Source: an uncultured Lachnospiraceae bacterium (lineage in GTDB: Bacteria > Bacillota_A > Clostridia > Lachnospirales > Lachnospiraceae). Taken from it: DNA of 7,027 nucleotides. A program made the position numbers and the translations under genes. This document shows, in pieces, positions 1 through 5,913 of this stretch. Under the pieces are notes generated by a model. The model did not search any database. It was not told the DNA's origin and saw only the letters and a program-made list of their open reading frames with translations. Location of the stretch: NCBI GenBank assembly GCA_902766415.1, contig CACXDR010000037.1:1-7027 (forward strand), written 5' to 3'. Position 1 is the stretch's first letter; each line of letters begins with the position of its first letter.

Positions 1-53
1 TACTGCGGCGGTGAAGGCATACGGAACAAGGAAAGAGAAGAAAAGGACCAGGT
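1..53 (+). other. Left-edge sequence, possible tail of an upstream gene
   Basis: This stretch is too short to assign. The frame beginning at base 2 is open and ends at a TAA at 59-61, overlapping the start of the next gene, so an upstream gene could end there with a basic tail (Lys/Arg-rich, about 19 codons visible). The frame beginning at base 3 closes at a TGA at 12-14, which is equally possible as a gene end. The purine-rich run at about 27-52 supplies a weak ribosome binding site (AGG motifs) for the gene starting at 54. No promoter is visible, so the operon probably begins further left. Confidence 0.25.
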
Positions 54-545
54 ATGGATAAATTTACAGGAAGGGTATGGCTCCTCGGCGACGACATCGA
101 CACGGATATCATCATGCCGACGGAATACCTTGTTTTCAAGAAGATCGACGACATGAAGCCCTACGCGTTCTCGCCGCTCCGCCCGGAGCTCGCGGGACAG
201 ATCCGTCCCGGCGACATCATCGTCGCGGGCTCGAACTTCGGCTGCGGCTCCTCGAGGGAGCAGGCGCCGGAGGTCGTGAAGGCGCTCGGCATAAGATGCG
301 TGATCGCGAAAAGCTTCGCGCGGATCTTCTTCCGCAACGCGATCAACAACGGGCTCCTGCTCATCGAGAACGCGGACCTCGCGGACGATATGACGGAGGG
401 CGATGAGATCACCGTCACCGTGAACGAGAAGATCGAGTACAAGGGAAAGTCCTACCCGATCGTCTCGCTTCCGGAGAACCTTGTGGAGATCATCAGCGCG
501 GGCGGCCTCGTGAAGGCCATGCGCCGCCGGAACGGACTTGAATGA
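54..545 (+). CDS. leuD: 3-isopropylmalate dehydratase-type small subunit (LeuD-like)
   Basis: This is the small (swivel-domain) subunit of a two-subunit, [4Fe-4S]-dependent hydro-lyase of the aconitase superfamily. With its partner it would interconvert 2- and 3-isopropylmalate by dehydration and rehydration in the cytoplasm. Visible family motifs are GDDIDTDIIMP at residues 12-22 and GSNFGCGSSREQAP at 59-72, followed by the conserved SFARIFFRNAINNG segment (87-100). At 163 residues it matches the short form of the family seen in archaea and Clostridia. The substrate-recognition loop after Pro22 reads YLVF (25-28); known isopropylmalate enzymes carry YLVx there and methanogen homoaconitases YLRT, which argues against homoaconitase. 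Its stop codon overlaps the region of the next start, indicating translational coupling with the large subunit. Dimethylmalate dehydratase (DmdB) and citramalate-type isomerases are in the same family, so the exact substrate is not settled. The subunit assignment is firm. Confidence 0.9.
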   Translation: MDKFTGRVWLLGDDIDTDIIMPTEYLVFKKIDDMKPYAFSPLRPELAGQIRPGDIIVAGSNFGCGSSREQAPEVVKALGIRCVIAKSFARIFFRNAINNGLLLIENADLADDMTEGDEITVTVNEKIEYKGKSYPIVSLPENLVEIISAGGLVKAMRRRNGLE

Positions 546-549
546 GGTG
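544..549 (+). promoter_or_regulatory. Ribosome binding site that decides the large-subunit start
   Basis: GAGGTG lies 4 bases upstream of the ATG at 554 and overlaps the small-subunit stop codon (543-545). An alternative ATG at 542 has no such site at the right distance. Proteins of this family usually begin with a short Met-Gly-x-Thr-Ile/Ile-Glu-Lys-like start, which fits the ATG at 554. Confidence 0.6.
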
Positions 550-553
550 CGCC

Positions 554-1795
554 ATGGGAAAGACCATTATTGAAAAGATCATAGGAAGGAACTGCGGGCA
601 CGACGTGAGGCCGGGCGACATCGTCACTGTCGATGTGGACCGCGTCATGCTGGACGATATCATGATGCCCTTCATCGTGTCGAAGTTTGAGGAGATGGGC
701 TTTCAGAAGGTCTGGGACCCGGACAGGGTCGTGATCATCTGCGACCACCTGGTGCCGGCAAGCCAGGTCGACGACACCCGCGCCTACCATATCAGCTGTG
801 ATTTCGCGGAGCAGCAGGGCATAAAGAACCTTCACCGGTCCGACGGCATCTGCCACCAGCTCATGACCGAGGCGGGCCATGTGAAGCCGGGGCACGTGGT
901 GTTCGGCACGGACAGCCACACCACGACCTACGGGAGCGTCGGGGCTTTCTCGACCGGCATCGGCTACACGGAGATGGCAGCGATCCTCGGGACCGGGACG
1001 CTGTGGATGCGCGTCCCGGCGACCATCCGCGTGAATATTACGGGGAAGCTTCCGGACAACGTCATGTCGAAGGACGTGATCCTCAGGATCATCGGCGACC
1101 TGACGGCGGCGGGCGCCACGTACAAGGCGCTTGAATTCACGGGCGATACCGTGGAGGCCATGAGTATTTCCTCCCGCACGACCATGGCGAACATGGCGAT
1201 CGAGGCCGGGGCGAAGTGCGCCCTGTTCACACCGGACGAAAAGACGGCGGAGTACTGCGGGATCACCCTTGACGAATTCCAGAAGAGCCTTTCCGGCGAT
1301 CCGGACGCCGTTTACGAGAGCGTCATGGAGTACCGCGCGGAGGACTTCGTCCCGGTGATGGCGCTTCCGTCGAACGTCGACAACGTAAAGCCGGTCCGTT
1401 CGCTTGAGCCGAAGCCGATAGACCAGGTCTTTTTAGGCTCCTGCACGAACGGGCGCCTTGAGGACCTCATGGCGGCGGCGGAGATCCTGAAGGGAAAGAA
1501 GATCGCGCCGTACGTGAAGCTGATCGTCACGCCCGCGAGCCGGAGGATCTACCTCGAGGCGCTGGAGAACGGGACGCTTTCCGTGCTGAGCGAGGCCGGC
1601 GCCATGATCACGCATCCGTCCTGCGGCCTCTGCTGCGGGCGGACCGGCGGGATCCTGACGGACGGCGAACGTGTCGTCGCGACGAACAACCGGAACTTCC
1701 TCGGGCGCATGGGGACCTCGAAGGTCGAGATCTACCTTGCCTCCCCGAAGACCGCGGCGGCGTGCGCCCTCGCAGGGCACATCACGGAGCCGTAA
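554..1795 (+). CDS. leuC: 3-isopropylmalate dehydratase-type large subunit (LeuC-like)
   Basis: This is the large, iron-sulfur-binding subunit of the hydro-lyase whose small subunit is encoded just upstream. The 413-residue length fits the LeuC2/homoaconitase-type family rather than the longer (about 465) enterobacterial LeuC. The start opens MGKTIIEKI and is followed by the usual PGDIV segment; an early CDH and the GTDSHTTTYG motif are typical substrate and cluster-site elements. The three [4Fe-4S] ligands should be Cys297 (in GSCTNGR), Cys357 and Cys360 (in SCGLCCG). The C-terminal TNNRNFLGRMG block is also present. The cluster motif is unusual: most LeuC proteins read PGCGPCLG, while here it is HPSCGLCCGRTGG with an extra Cys361. 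The substrate may therefore be a relative of isopropylmalate, such as dimethylmalate, methylmalate or citramalate. Placing the small subunit first reverses the common leuC-leuD order. The family is certain; the substrate is inferred. Confidence 0.9.
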   Translation: MGKTIIEKIIGRNCGHDVRPGDIVTVDVDRVMLDDIMMPFIVSKFEEMGFQKVWDPDRVVIICDHLVPASQVDDTRAYHISCDFAEQQGIKNLHRSDGICHQLMTEAGHVKPGHVVFGTDSHTTTYGSVGAFSTGIGYTEMAAILGTGTLWMRVPATIRVNITGKLPDNVMSKDVILRIIGDLTAAGATYKALEFTGDTVEAMSISSRTTMANMAIEAGAKCALFTPDEKTAEYCGITLDEFQKSLSGDPDAVYESVMEYRAEDFVPVMALPSNVDNVKPVRSLEPKPIDQVFLGSCTNGRLEDLMAAAEILKGKKIAPYVKLIVTPASRRIYLEALENGTLSVLSEAGAMITHPSCGLCCGRTGGILTDGERVVATNNRNFLGRMGTSKVEIYLASPKTAAACALAGHITEP

Positions 1796-1810
1796 GGGAA
1801 AGGCAGGATC

Positions 1811-1815
1811 AGGAG
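1811..1815 (+). promoter_or_regulatory. Ribosome binding site for the NUDIX gene
   Basis: AGGAG sits 6 bases before the ATG at 1822. It selects that start over the in-frame ATG at 1762, which lies inside the end of the large-subunit gene, would add a basic out-of-frame reading of that gene, and has no comparable site. Confidence 0.7.
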
Positions 1816-1821
1816 AAGAAT

Positions 1822-2568
1822 ATGAAACCGGAGATCAGGAAGGAATGCGTGGTGCCGCTTCTGGACAAGCGGTTCATCCGGGTGTACGACCTTCAGTACG
1901 CGCCCGGGAAGCATTATTTTGACGCGACGCGGCGGAGTCTTGACGACCTGGCTGCCGTAAAGACAGATGAGGAGTTCCGCCGCATGACCGCGGACGCGGT
2001 AAGTATTTTTACGGTGATCGCCCCGCCGGGGGAGGAGCCGCGGCTCTTTTTAAGCTATGAGTACCGGTATGTGACCGGGCAGTTCCTTTTAAGCCCGCCG
2101 GCGGGCCTGATCGATGCCGAAGACCGGGAGGAGGCGGAGCGAGAGGCCCGGGAGGCGGAAAGGAACGCGTCGGGCCATGCGCCGGAGGCCGGAAAGCACA
2201 CAGGGCCCGCCCTGACGGCGGCCGGCCGCGCGGCCCTCAAGGCGGCGGCACGGGAGCTCGTTGAAGAGACCGGACTCACAGTAACAGAAAATGACAGCCT
2301 GTCACTTGTGAGCCCTCTGGTCTTCAGCTCGCCCGGCATGACGGACGAGAGCAACGCCCTGGTCCTTGCCGTGTTCCGGAGGAACAGGCCTGCGGAGTTT
2401 TCCCAGGACGGCGCCGTGGGAAGCGAATGCTTCGACGGCTATGCCCTTCTCACGAAGGACGACGCGCGCCGTGTCCTGAAAAACGGCTGCGACGACAGAG
2501 GGATCTTTTATTCGGTATATACCTGGATGGCCCTTACCTGGTTTGTCACGGATCTCTGGAAGGACTGA
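1822..2568 (+). CDS. NUDIX hydrolase with an interrupted NUDIX box
   Basis: A predicted cytoplasmic NUDIX pyrophosphohydrolase of 248 residues, which would cleave a nucleoside diphosphate linked to another moiety using Mg2+ or Mn2+. The box is recognisable in two halves: PPAGLID at 92-98 and ARELVEETGL at 143-152, with metal-binding glutamates Glu145, Glu148 and Glu149. SSPGMTDE at 169-176 follows, a pattern common in ADP-ribose pyrophosphatase-type members, so an ADP-ribose or nucleotide-sugar substrate is the best guess. In the standard box (G-x5-E-x7-RE-U-x-EE-x-G-U) the first Gly and the Arg are 14 residues apart; here Gly95 and Arg144 are 49 apart, an insertion of about 35 residues rich in Glu, Arg and Ala. 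The place of the isolated box glutamate, counted back from Arg144, is Arg136. The first 60 residues match no motif I know. The gene starts 26 bases after the large-subunit gene, in the same probable operon. Confidence 0.85.
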   Translation: MKPEIRKECVVPLLDKRFIRVYDLQYAPGKHYFDATRRSLDDLAAVKTDEEFRRMTADAVSIFTVIAPPGEEPRLFLSYEYRYVTGQFLLSPPAGLIDAEDREEAEREAREAERNASGHAPEAGKHTGPALTAAGRAALKAAARELVEETGLTVTENDSLSLVSPLVFSSPGMTDESNALVLAVFRRNRPAEFSQDGAVGSECFDGYALLTKDDARRVLKNGCDDRGIFYSVYTWMALTWFVTDLWKD

Positions 2569-2583
2569 ACAGCAGAACGTACA

Positions 2584-2598
2584 GGCGGAACGTCCGCC
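2584..2598 (+). promoter_or_regulatory. Small hairpin ahead of the lipoprotein gene
   Basis: GGCGGA, a three-base loop ACG, and TCCGCC form a perfect 6-bp stem in the 48-base gap between the NUDIX and lipoprotein genes, just upstream of the ribosome binding site. No T-run follows, so it is not an intrinsic terminator. It could protect or separate translation of the two cistrons; in GC-rich DNA it could also be chance. Confidence 0.3.
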
Positions 2599-2605
2599 GG
2601 AGGAA

Positions 2606-2611
2606 GGGAGG
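2606..2611 (+). promoter_or_regulatory. Ribosome binding site supporting a GTG start
   Basis: GGGAGG lies 5 bases before the GTG at 2617. This strong site supports a GTG start for the lipoprotein, and the sequence that follows immediately encodes a signal peptide. Confidence 0.7.
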
Positions 2612-2616
2612 CGCCC

Positions 2617-3339
2617 GTGAAGCATCTTTCGGTATCTATTCGTAAACTGCTCTTTGCGGCTGCCCTGGCCGCGTCCGTGACGGCGGCAGTCACTGCCTGC
2701 GGAGGCAGGAGGGACGGCGGGGAAAGCACCGCCGCCGTGACGGAGCAGACAGCCGGAACGTCTTCCCCTGATGAGGCCGGCGCGCCGGAAACGGCTGCCG
2801 GGCAGGTGACAGGCAAGGAGACAGGTAAGGAGGCAGGCAGGGAGAACACCGCCGGCGCAGAGGAGTCCTCCGCCGGGGGGACAGCCCCGGGAGCTGCCGC
2901 TTCCGGAAAAGAGACTGCTGAAGCAGCTGCAGCCGGGCAGAAGGCAGCAGAGGCCGGCAGCGGGCAGGAGACCACGGGTGCGGCCGGAAAGACGGAAAAA
3001 GGTGAAAAGTCCGGAAAGTCCGGGAAGGCAAAGTCCGGAAAGCTTCCGAGGCTTACAGGATCAAAGCCCTCTGACGGGACCGGATCCGAGGGAGCGTCCT
3101 CCGGGGCAGAGAACGGGACTTCTGCGGAGACCGCGCCTATGCCGGAGACTGCCGCGGCGGAGACCGCGGAGGCGGAGGCAGGGACCGGCAGGATAAAAAA
3201 GAAAAGCCGCATCATCGGCCACGGCGCTCCGGCACCGACTGAGGAGGGAAGGGGACCCGGGACCATCGAGACCAGCCCTGCGGCCATTCCTTCTTACACC
3301 AGAGTCCCGGAATACGGACCGGGCATGGAAAGACCATAG
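2617..3339 (+). CDS. Putative lipoprotein with long disordered Ala/Gly/Glu/Lys-rich body
   Basis: I do not recognise a family. The 240-residue product starts with a lipoprotein signal peptide: basic residues at 2-10, a hydrophobic Leu/Ala/Val core at about 11-27, and a lipobox-like VTAC ending at Cys28, the only cysteine in the protein. Lipidation would anchor it to the outer face of the cytoplasmic membrane. Residues 29-220 are almost entirely Ala, Gly, Glu, Thr, Ser, Lys and Pro with no hydrophobic core, so they are very probably disordered. They include a tandem repeat of Thr/Ala-Gly-Lys/Arg-Glu (65-76), a lysine-rich stretch of Ser-Gly-Lys units (about 125-142) and a basic patch (192-197). 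The tail, about 222-240, is less simple (Pro, Tyr, Val, Met) and may be the functional end. It is flanked closely by metabolic genes on the same strand. No enzymatic role can be assigned; a spacer, cell-wall-associated or anchoring role is only a guess. Confidence 0.75.
   Translation: MKHLSVSIRKLLFAAALAASVTAAVTACGGRRDGGESTAAVTEQTAGTSSPDEAGAPETAAGQVTGKETGKEAGRENTAGAEESSAGGTAPGAAASGKETAEAAAAGQKAAEAGSGQETTGAAGKTEKGEKSGKSGKAKSGKLPRLTGSKPSDGTGSEGASSGAENGTSAETAPMPETAAAETAEAEAGTGRIKKKSRIIGHGAPAPTEEGRGPGTIETSPAAIPSYTRVPEYGPGMERP
2809..2844 (+). repeat. Three 12-bp tandem units inside the lipoprotein gene
   Basis: Three consecutive 12-base units are visible at 2809-2820, 2821-2832 and 2833-2844. The first two differ by one base (ACAGGCAAGGAG and ACAGGTAAGGAG) and the third is degenerate. 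They encode TGKE, TGKE and AGRE. The unit is a multiple of three, so gain or loss would change length without breaking the frame. Confidence 0.7.
3007..3042 (+). repeat. AAGTCCGG repeat, three copies, in the lipoprotein gene
   Basis: The 8-mer AAGTCCGG occurs at 3007-3014, 3016-3023 and 3031-3038, spaced by 9 and 15 bases, so every copy keeps the same reading frame and encodes Lys-Ser-Gly. This gives the lysine-rich Ser-Gly-Lys segment of the protein. It looks like local slippage or duplication within a low-complexity coding region. Confidence 0.6.
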
Positions 3340-3364
3340 TCCACCGGGAAAACAGCAAATGATC

Positions 3365-3370
3365 GGAGGA
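3365..3370 (+). promoter_or_regulatory. Ribosome binding site that decides the reductase start
   Basis: GGAGGA lies 9 bases before the ATG at 3380. The in-frame ATG at 3359 would place this site inside the coding region and add seven residues ahead of the nucleotide-binding strand; starting at 3380 puts the GxGxxG motif at the usual distance from the N-terminus. Confidence 0.75.
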
Positions 3371-3379
3371 AAAGATTTT

Positions 3380-4327
3380 ATGGAGATCAGACGTGTGGCG
3401 CTGATCGGGCTTGGAGCTATGGGCTCCTTCTTTGTACCGAAGCTTTATGATGCGCTTCCCAAAGGGGATTTTTTCATCGTCGCGGGGGGCACGAGGAAGG
3501 AGCGCCTTGAGACGAAGGGCGTTTCCATCAACGACACGGTCTACAGGCTTCCCGTCGTGGAGCCCGGGGAGCAGGCCGAAGCGCCGGACCTTATCATCAT
3601 GGCGGTGAAGGATACGGGACTCAGGCAGGCCATTAAAGACATAAGTGCCCTTGTGGGTCCCGGGACGCAGATCATGTGCGTCATGAACGGGATCTCCAGC
3701 GAGGAGCAGCTTGCTGAGGTCTACGGGTGGGACCACGTCCTCTACTCGTTCATGCGCGTGTCGATCGTCATGCAGGACGGCGTGACCCACTATGATCCGG
3801 AGCTCGGGAAGGTCCATTTCGGCGAGCGGAACAATGCCGACGAGGAAGGAAAGCCTTCGTACAGCCCGCGGGTCCAGGCGGTGAAGGACCTCTTCGACCG
3901 GGCGGGGATCCGTTACGAGATCCTGCCGGATATGCTGCACGGCATCTGGTTCAAGTACATGTGCAACATCGGCGAGAACATGACCTGCGCGCTGCTGGAT
4001 ATCCCGTTCGGCGCGTACCACACGAACGACCACGCGAACTGGATCCGGAACAAGGCCATGCTGGAGGTCCTCGCGATCGCGCAGCGGAAGGGCATCAGCC
4101 TCACGCAGAAGGACATCGACGCGCAGAATGCCCATATCCTGACACTGCCGAAGAAGAACAAGCCGTCCACGCTGGTGGATATCCTGAACCACCGGAAGAC
4201 CGAGGTGGAGATGTTCTCCGGCACGGTAGTCCGCATGGGAGAGGAGCTTGGCATCCCGACGCCGGTGAACCTGATGCTTTACCACGGGATCAAGGCGCTG
4301 GAGGCGAAGAACGAAGAGATGGAATAA
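3380..4327 (+). CDS. Ketopantoate reductase (PanE/ApbA) family dehydrogenase
   Basis: A 315-residue cytoplasmic NAD(P)H-dependent 2-oxoacid reductase; the founding member reduces 2-dehydropantoate to pantoate for coenzyme A synthesis. The N-terminal Rossmann strand carries GLGAMG (residues 10-15). Equivalents of the catalytic residues of the E. coli enzyme are visible: Asn103 in VMNGI, Lys192 in IWFKYMCN, and Glu275 in KTEVE, preceded by the conserved PSTLVDI segment (262-268). Length is near the family norm of about 300-315. The fold and the catalytic set are clear. However, Clostridia often carry several paralogues that act on other 2-oxo acids, so I leave the panE symbol off. It lies 40 bases after the lipoprotein stop and is the last gene before the terminator at 4336-4375. 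Co-transcription with a LeuCD-like pair makes a role in branched-chain or related acid metabolism plausible, but this is inference. Confidence 0.85.
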   Translation: MEIRRVALIGLGAMGSFFVPKLYDALPKGDFFIVAGGTRKERLETKGVSINDTVYRLPVVEPGEQAEAPDLIIMAVKDTGLRQAIKDISALVGPGTQIMCVMNGISSEEQLAEVYGWDHVLYSFMRVSIVMQDGVTHYDPELGKVHFGERNNADEEGKPSYSPRVQAVKDLFDRAGIRYEILPDMLHGIWFKYMCNIGENMTCALLDIPFGAYHTNDHANWIRNKAMLEVLAIAQRKGISLTQKDIDAQNAHILTLPKKNKPSTLVDILNHRKTEVEMFSGTVVRMGEELGIPTPVNLMLYHGIKALEAKNEEME

Positions 4328-4335
4328 GGATCATT

Positions 4336-4375
4336 AAAAAGGGGGCTGTCGCACCAGTGCGGCAGCCCCTTTTTT
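4336..4375. terminator. Intrinsic terminator between convergent genes
   Basis: A 12-bp stem pairs GGGGCTGTCGCA (4342-4353) with TGCGGCAGCCCC (4358-4369) around the loop CCAG. It is preceded by five A (4336-4340) and followed by six T (4370-4375). Read on the plus strand the only imperfection is a U-G wobble, and the A/T flanks can lengthen the stem. Read on the minus strand the same position becomes an A-C mismatch and the T-run is five, so it should work in both directions but best for the plus-strand operon. It begins 8 bases after the reductase stop and lies about 30 bases past the stop of the MATE gene. Confidence 0.9.
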
Positions 4376-4405
4376 ATGCCGGTCTGTTTCCTGCCCTGAG
4401 CTTCT

Positions 4406-5788
4406 TCAGTCCCCGAGCTTCCGGAACGCCCGTTCCTTCAGCGTAAGGAACACGATGATCTCCACAGCGGCGGTGAGGATCCAGCTGATCGGATAGGAAA
4501 CATAAAGGATCCACTGCGACGGGGACGCCCGGAACACGGTCAGTACCCAGACGATCCTCAGAACGCAGGAGCCCGCGAGGGTGATGATCATGGACAGCAC
4601 GGAATACCCGATCCCCCTCAGGGCGCCGGTCGAGGTGTCCATGAGGCCGCAGAGGAAGTAGTTCGCGCACGTCACGGTCAGGCGGACCATGCCGTACCCG
4701 ATCGTCGCGGGGTCGGAGGTGTAGATGGAGAGGAGCGTCTCCCCGAAGAACGCCGCGGTCCGCCCGAGCAGGAGGCCGACGGCCGTGACCACGCCGAGGC
4801 AGGTGAAGAGGACGCGGTTCAGCCGCTCCTTCGCGCGGGCCCCGAAATTCGCGGAGGTGAACGTGACGCTTGCCTGCATGAGCGCGTTCATGGAGATATA
4901 GACAAAGCCCTCGATATTCTGCGCGGCGGCATTGCCGGCCATGACAGTCGACCCGAAGGAGTTGACCGAGGACTGAATGATGACGTTCGAGAGGCTGAAG
5001 AGCGTGCTCTGAAGTCCCGCCGGGATGCCGATGCGGAAGATCGCCGCGGCCCTGCCCCTGTCGATCCTGATCGCGGAAGGCGAAGGGTCGAAACGGATAG
5101 GACCGTCGTATTTCACAAGACAGCGGATCACGAGGAAGCAGGAGACCGCCTGGGAAAGGACCGTCGCGAGCGCCACGCCTGCCACGCCGAGCCCGAGGAA
5201 TATGACGAAGCAGAGGTTCAGGCAGACGTTGATCACGCCGGCCGCTGTCAGGTAGTAGAGCGGGCGGCGGGTATCCCCGACTCCGCGGAGGACCGCGCTT
5301 CCCAGGTTGTAGAGCGTCATGACCGGCGAGCCCAGGAAGAAGATCCTGAGATAGACGGAGGAGAGGGGGAGGATGTCGTCCGGCGTCCCCATAAGCTTAA
5401 GGAGCGGCGTCGAGAAAAAGAGGCCGGCTGCCATGAGGATGGCGCTCGCGGCAAGCGCGATCGCGATGGAGGTCTGGACCGTCTTCCGGCAGTTTTCTTC
5501 ATCGCCCGCCCCGAAGAAATGGGAGACCTGGACGTTCACGCCGACCGAGATGCCCATAAGGAAGCTGATCAGGAGATTCACGAGCGCCGTGGTGGAGCCG
5601 ACGGCCGCGATGGAGGAGGGCCCCTCAAAGCGCCCCACGACGATGATGTCCGCGGCATTGAAGAGAAGCTGGAGGATGCCGGACAGCATGAGCGGGACGG
5701 AGAAAAGAAGGATCTTCCCGAGAAGCGGCCCGTGGACCATATCGATCTCGTAATTCCTTGGAGAATGGTGCTGGATAATGTGGGACAT
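4406..5788 (-). CDS. MATE-family multidrug/toxin efflux transporter
   Basis: A 460-residue integral membrane protein of the multidrug and toxic compound extrusion family, exporting cationic drugs or metabolites against a Na+ or H+ gradient. It has the expected two-half organisation of about 12 hydrophobic helices. The first half opens with PLLGKILLFSVPLML (21-35) and the membrane Asp in NAADIIVVGRF (44-54), which fits the family's cation-coupling region. SAVLRGVGDTRRP (164-176) is the typical loop after helix 5. The second half restarts with GIPAGLQSTLFSLSN (264-278), mirroring helix 1. Length fits the usual 440-480. The chosen ATG at 5788 has GGAGG 7 bases upstream; an in-frame GTG-like extension to 5857 would add a basic, non-family N-terminus from the structured leader. 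It resembles the DinF/MepA-like bacterial branch. The gene converges on the reductase operon and stands alone. The exported substrate cannot be read from the sequence. Confidence 0.93.
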   Translation of the reverse strand: MSHIIQHHSPRNYEIDMVHGPLLGKILLFSVPLMLSGILQLLFNAADIIVVGRFEGPSSIAAVGSTTALVNLLISFLMGISVGVNVQVSHFFGAGDEENCRKTVQTSIAIALAASAILMAAGLFFSTPLLKLMGTPDDILPLSSVYLRIFFLGSPVMTLYNLGSAVLRGVGDTRRPLYYLTAAGVINVCLNLCFVIFLGLGVAGVALATVLSQAVSCFLVIRCLVKYDGPIRFDPSPSAIRIDRGRAAAIFRIGIPAGLQSTLFSLSNVIIQSSVNSFGSTVMAGNAAAQNIEGFVYISMNALMQASVTFTSANFGARAKERLNRVLFTCLGVVTAVGLLLGRTAAFFGETLLSIYTSDPATIGYGMVRLTVTCANYFLCGLMDTSTGALRGIGYSVLSMIITLAGSCVLRIVWVLTVFRASPSQWILYVSYPISWILTAAVEIIVFLTLKERAFRKLGD

Positions 5789-5795
5789 CGTGGAA

Positions 5796-5800
5796 CCTCC
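5796..5800 (-). promoter_or_regulatory. Ribosome binding site of the MATE gene
   Basis: On the minus strand GGAGG ends 7 bases before the ATG at 5788. This near-consensus spacing fixes the start and rules out the longer reading frame from 5857. Confidence 0.8.
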
Positions 5801-5812
5801 GCGTTTGTGTAT

Positions 5813-5885
5813 CCCGCCCCTGCGGCGGGAGAACAGATCTTTCAGAAGACGGATCACCGGCCGGGCTCGGCCGGGCAGGGGCGGG
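5813..5885 (-). promoter_or_regulatory. Structured 5' leader of the MATE gene
   Basis: Read as RNA on the minus strand, the leader has an 11-base arm CCCGCCCCTGC (5885-5875) whose perfect complement GCAGGGGCGGG lies at 5823-5813, 51 bases on. Directly inside the first arm is a 7-bp hairpin, CCGGCCG / CGGCCGG (5874-5868 with 5863-5857, four-base loop). The second arm can instead pair locally, CCCGCC (5829-5824) with GGCGGG (5818-5813). The two structures exclude each other. The base of the long stem is 12 bases upstream of the ribosome binding site. No T-run follows, so this is not a terminator in itself. It may be a cis-regulatory or mRNA-stability element. I cannot match it to a known riboswitch class. 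Confidence 0.5.
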
Positions 5886-5913
5886 AAACGCTCCCATGCC
5901 TCCGTAAAATTTA

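Noticed and set aside
542..553. Earlier in-frame ATG for the large hydro-lyase subunit
   Set aside because: It lacks a spaced ribosome binding site, while the ATG at 554 has GAGGTG 4 bases upstream and gives the usual family N-terminus.
1762..1821. Longer NUDIX reading starting inside the large-subunit gene
   Set aside because: The extra 20 residues are an out-of-frame reading of the large-subunit end; AGGAG at 1811 points to the ATG at 1822.
2508..3287. 259-codon open frame on the minus strand opposite the lipoprotein gene
   Set aside because: It is Pro/Ala/Ser-rich with no domain, mirrors the biased codons of the plus-strand gene, and has no comparable signal peptide or ribosome binding site evidence.
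3212..4285. 357-codon open frame on the minus strand opposite the reductase gene
   Set aside because: The plus-strand frame is a clear PanE-family protein with catalytic residues; the antisense product is Arg/His/Asp/Val-rich with no recognisable motif, typical of a GC-rich shadow frame.
5789..5857. N-terminal extension of the MATE protein to 5857
   Set aside because: It would translate the structured leader into a basic stretch not seen in the family; GGAGG at 5796-5800 selects the ATG at 5788.
5625..5897. 90-codon minus-strand frame starting in the MATE leader
   Set aside because: Most of it is an out-of-frame reading of the MATE gene and is Pro/Arg-rich. Its GGAGG is only one base from the ATG, too close for good initiation. 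Translation of its first codons as a leader peptide cannot be excluded.
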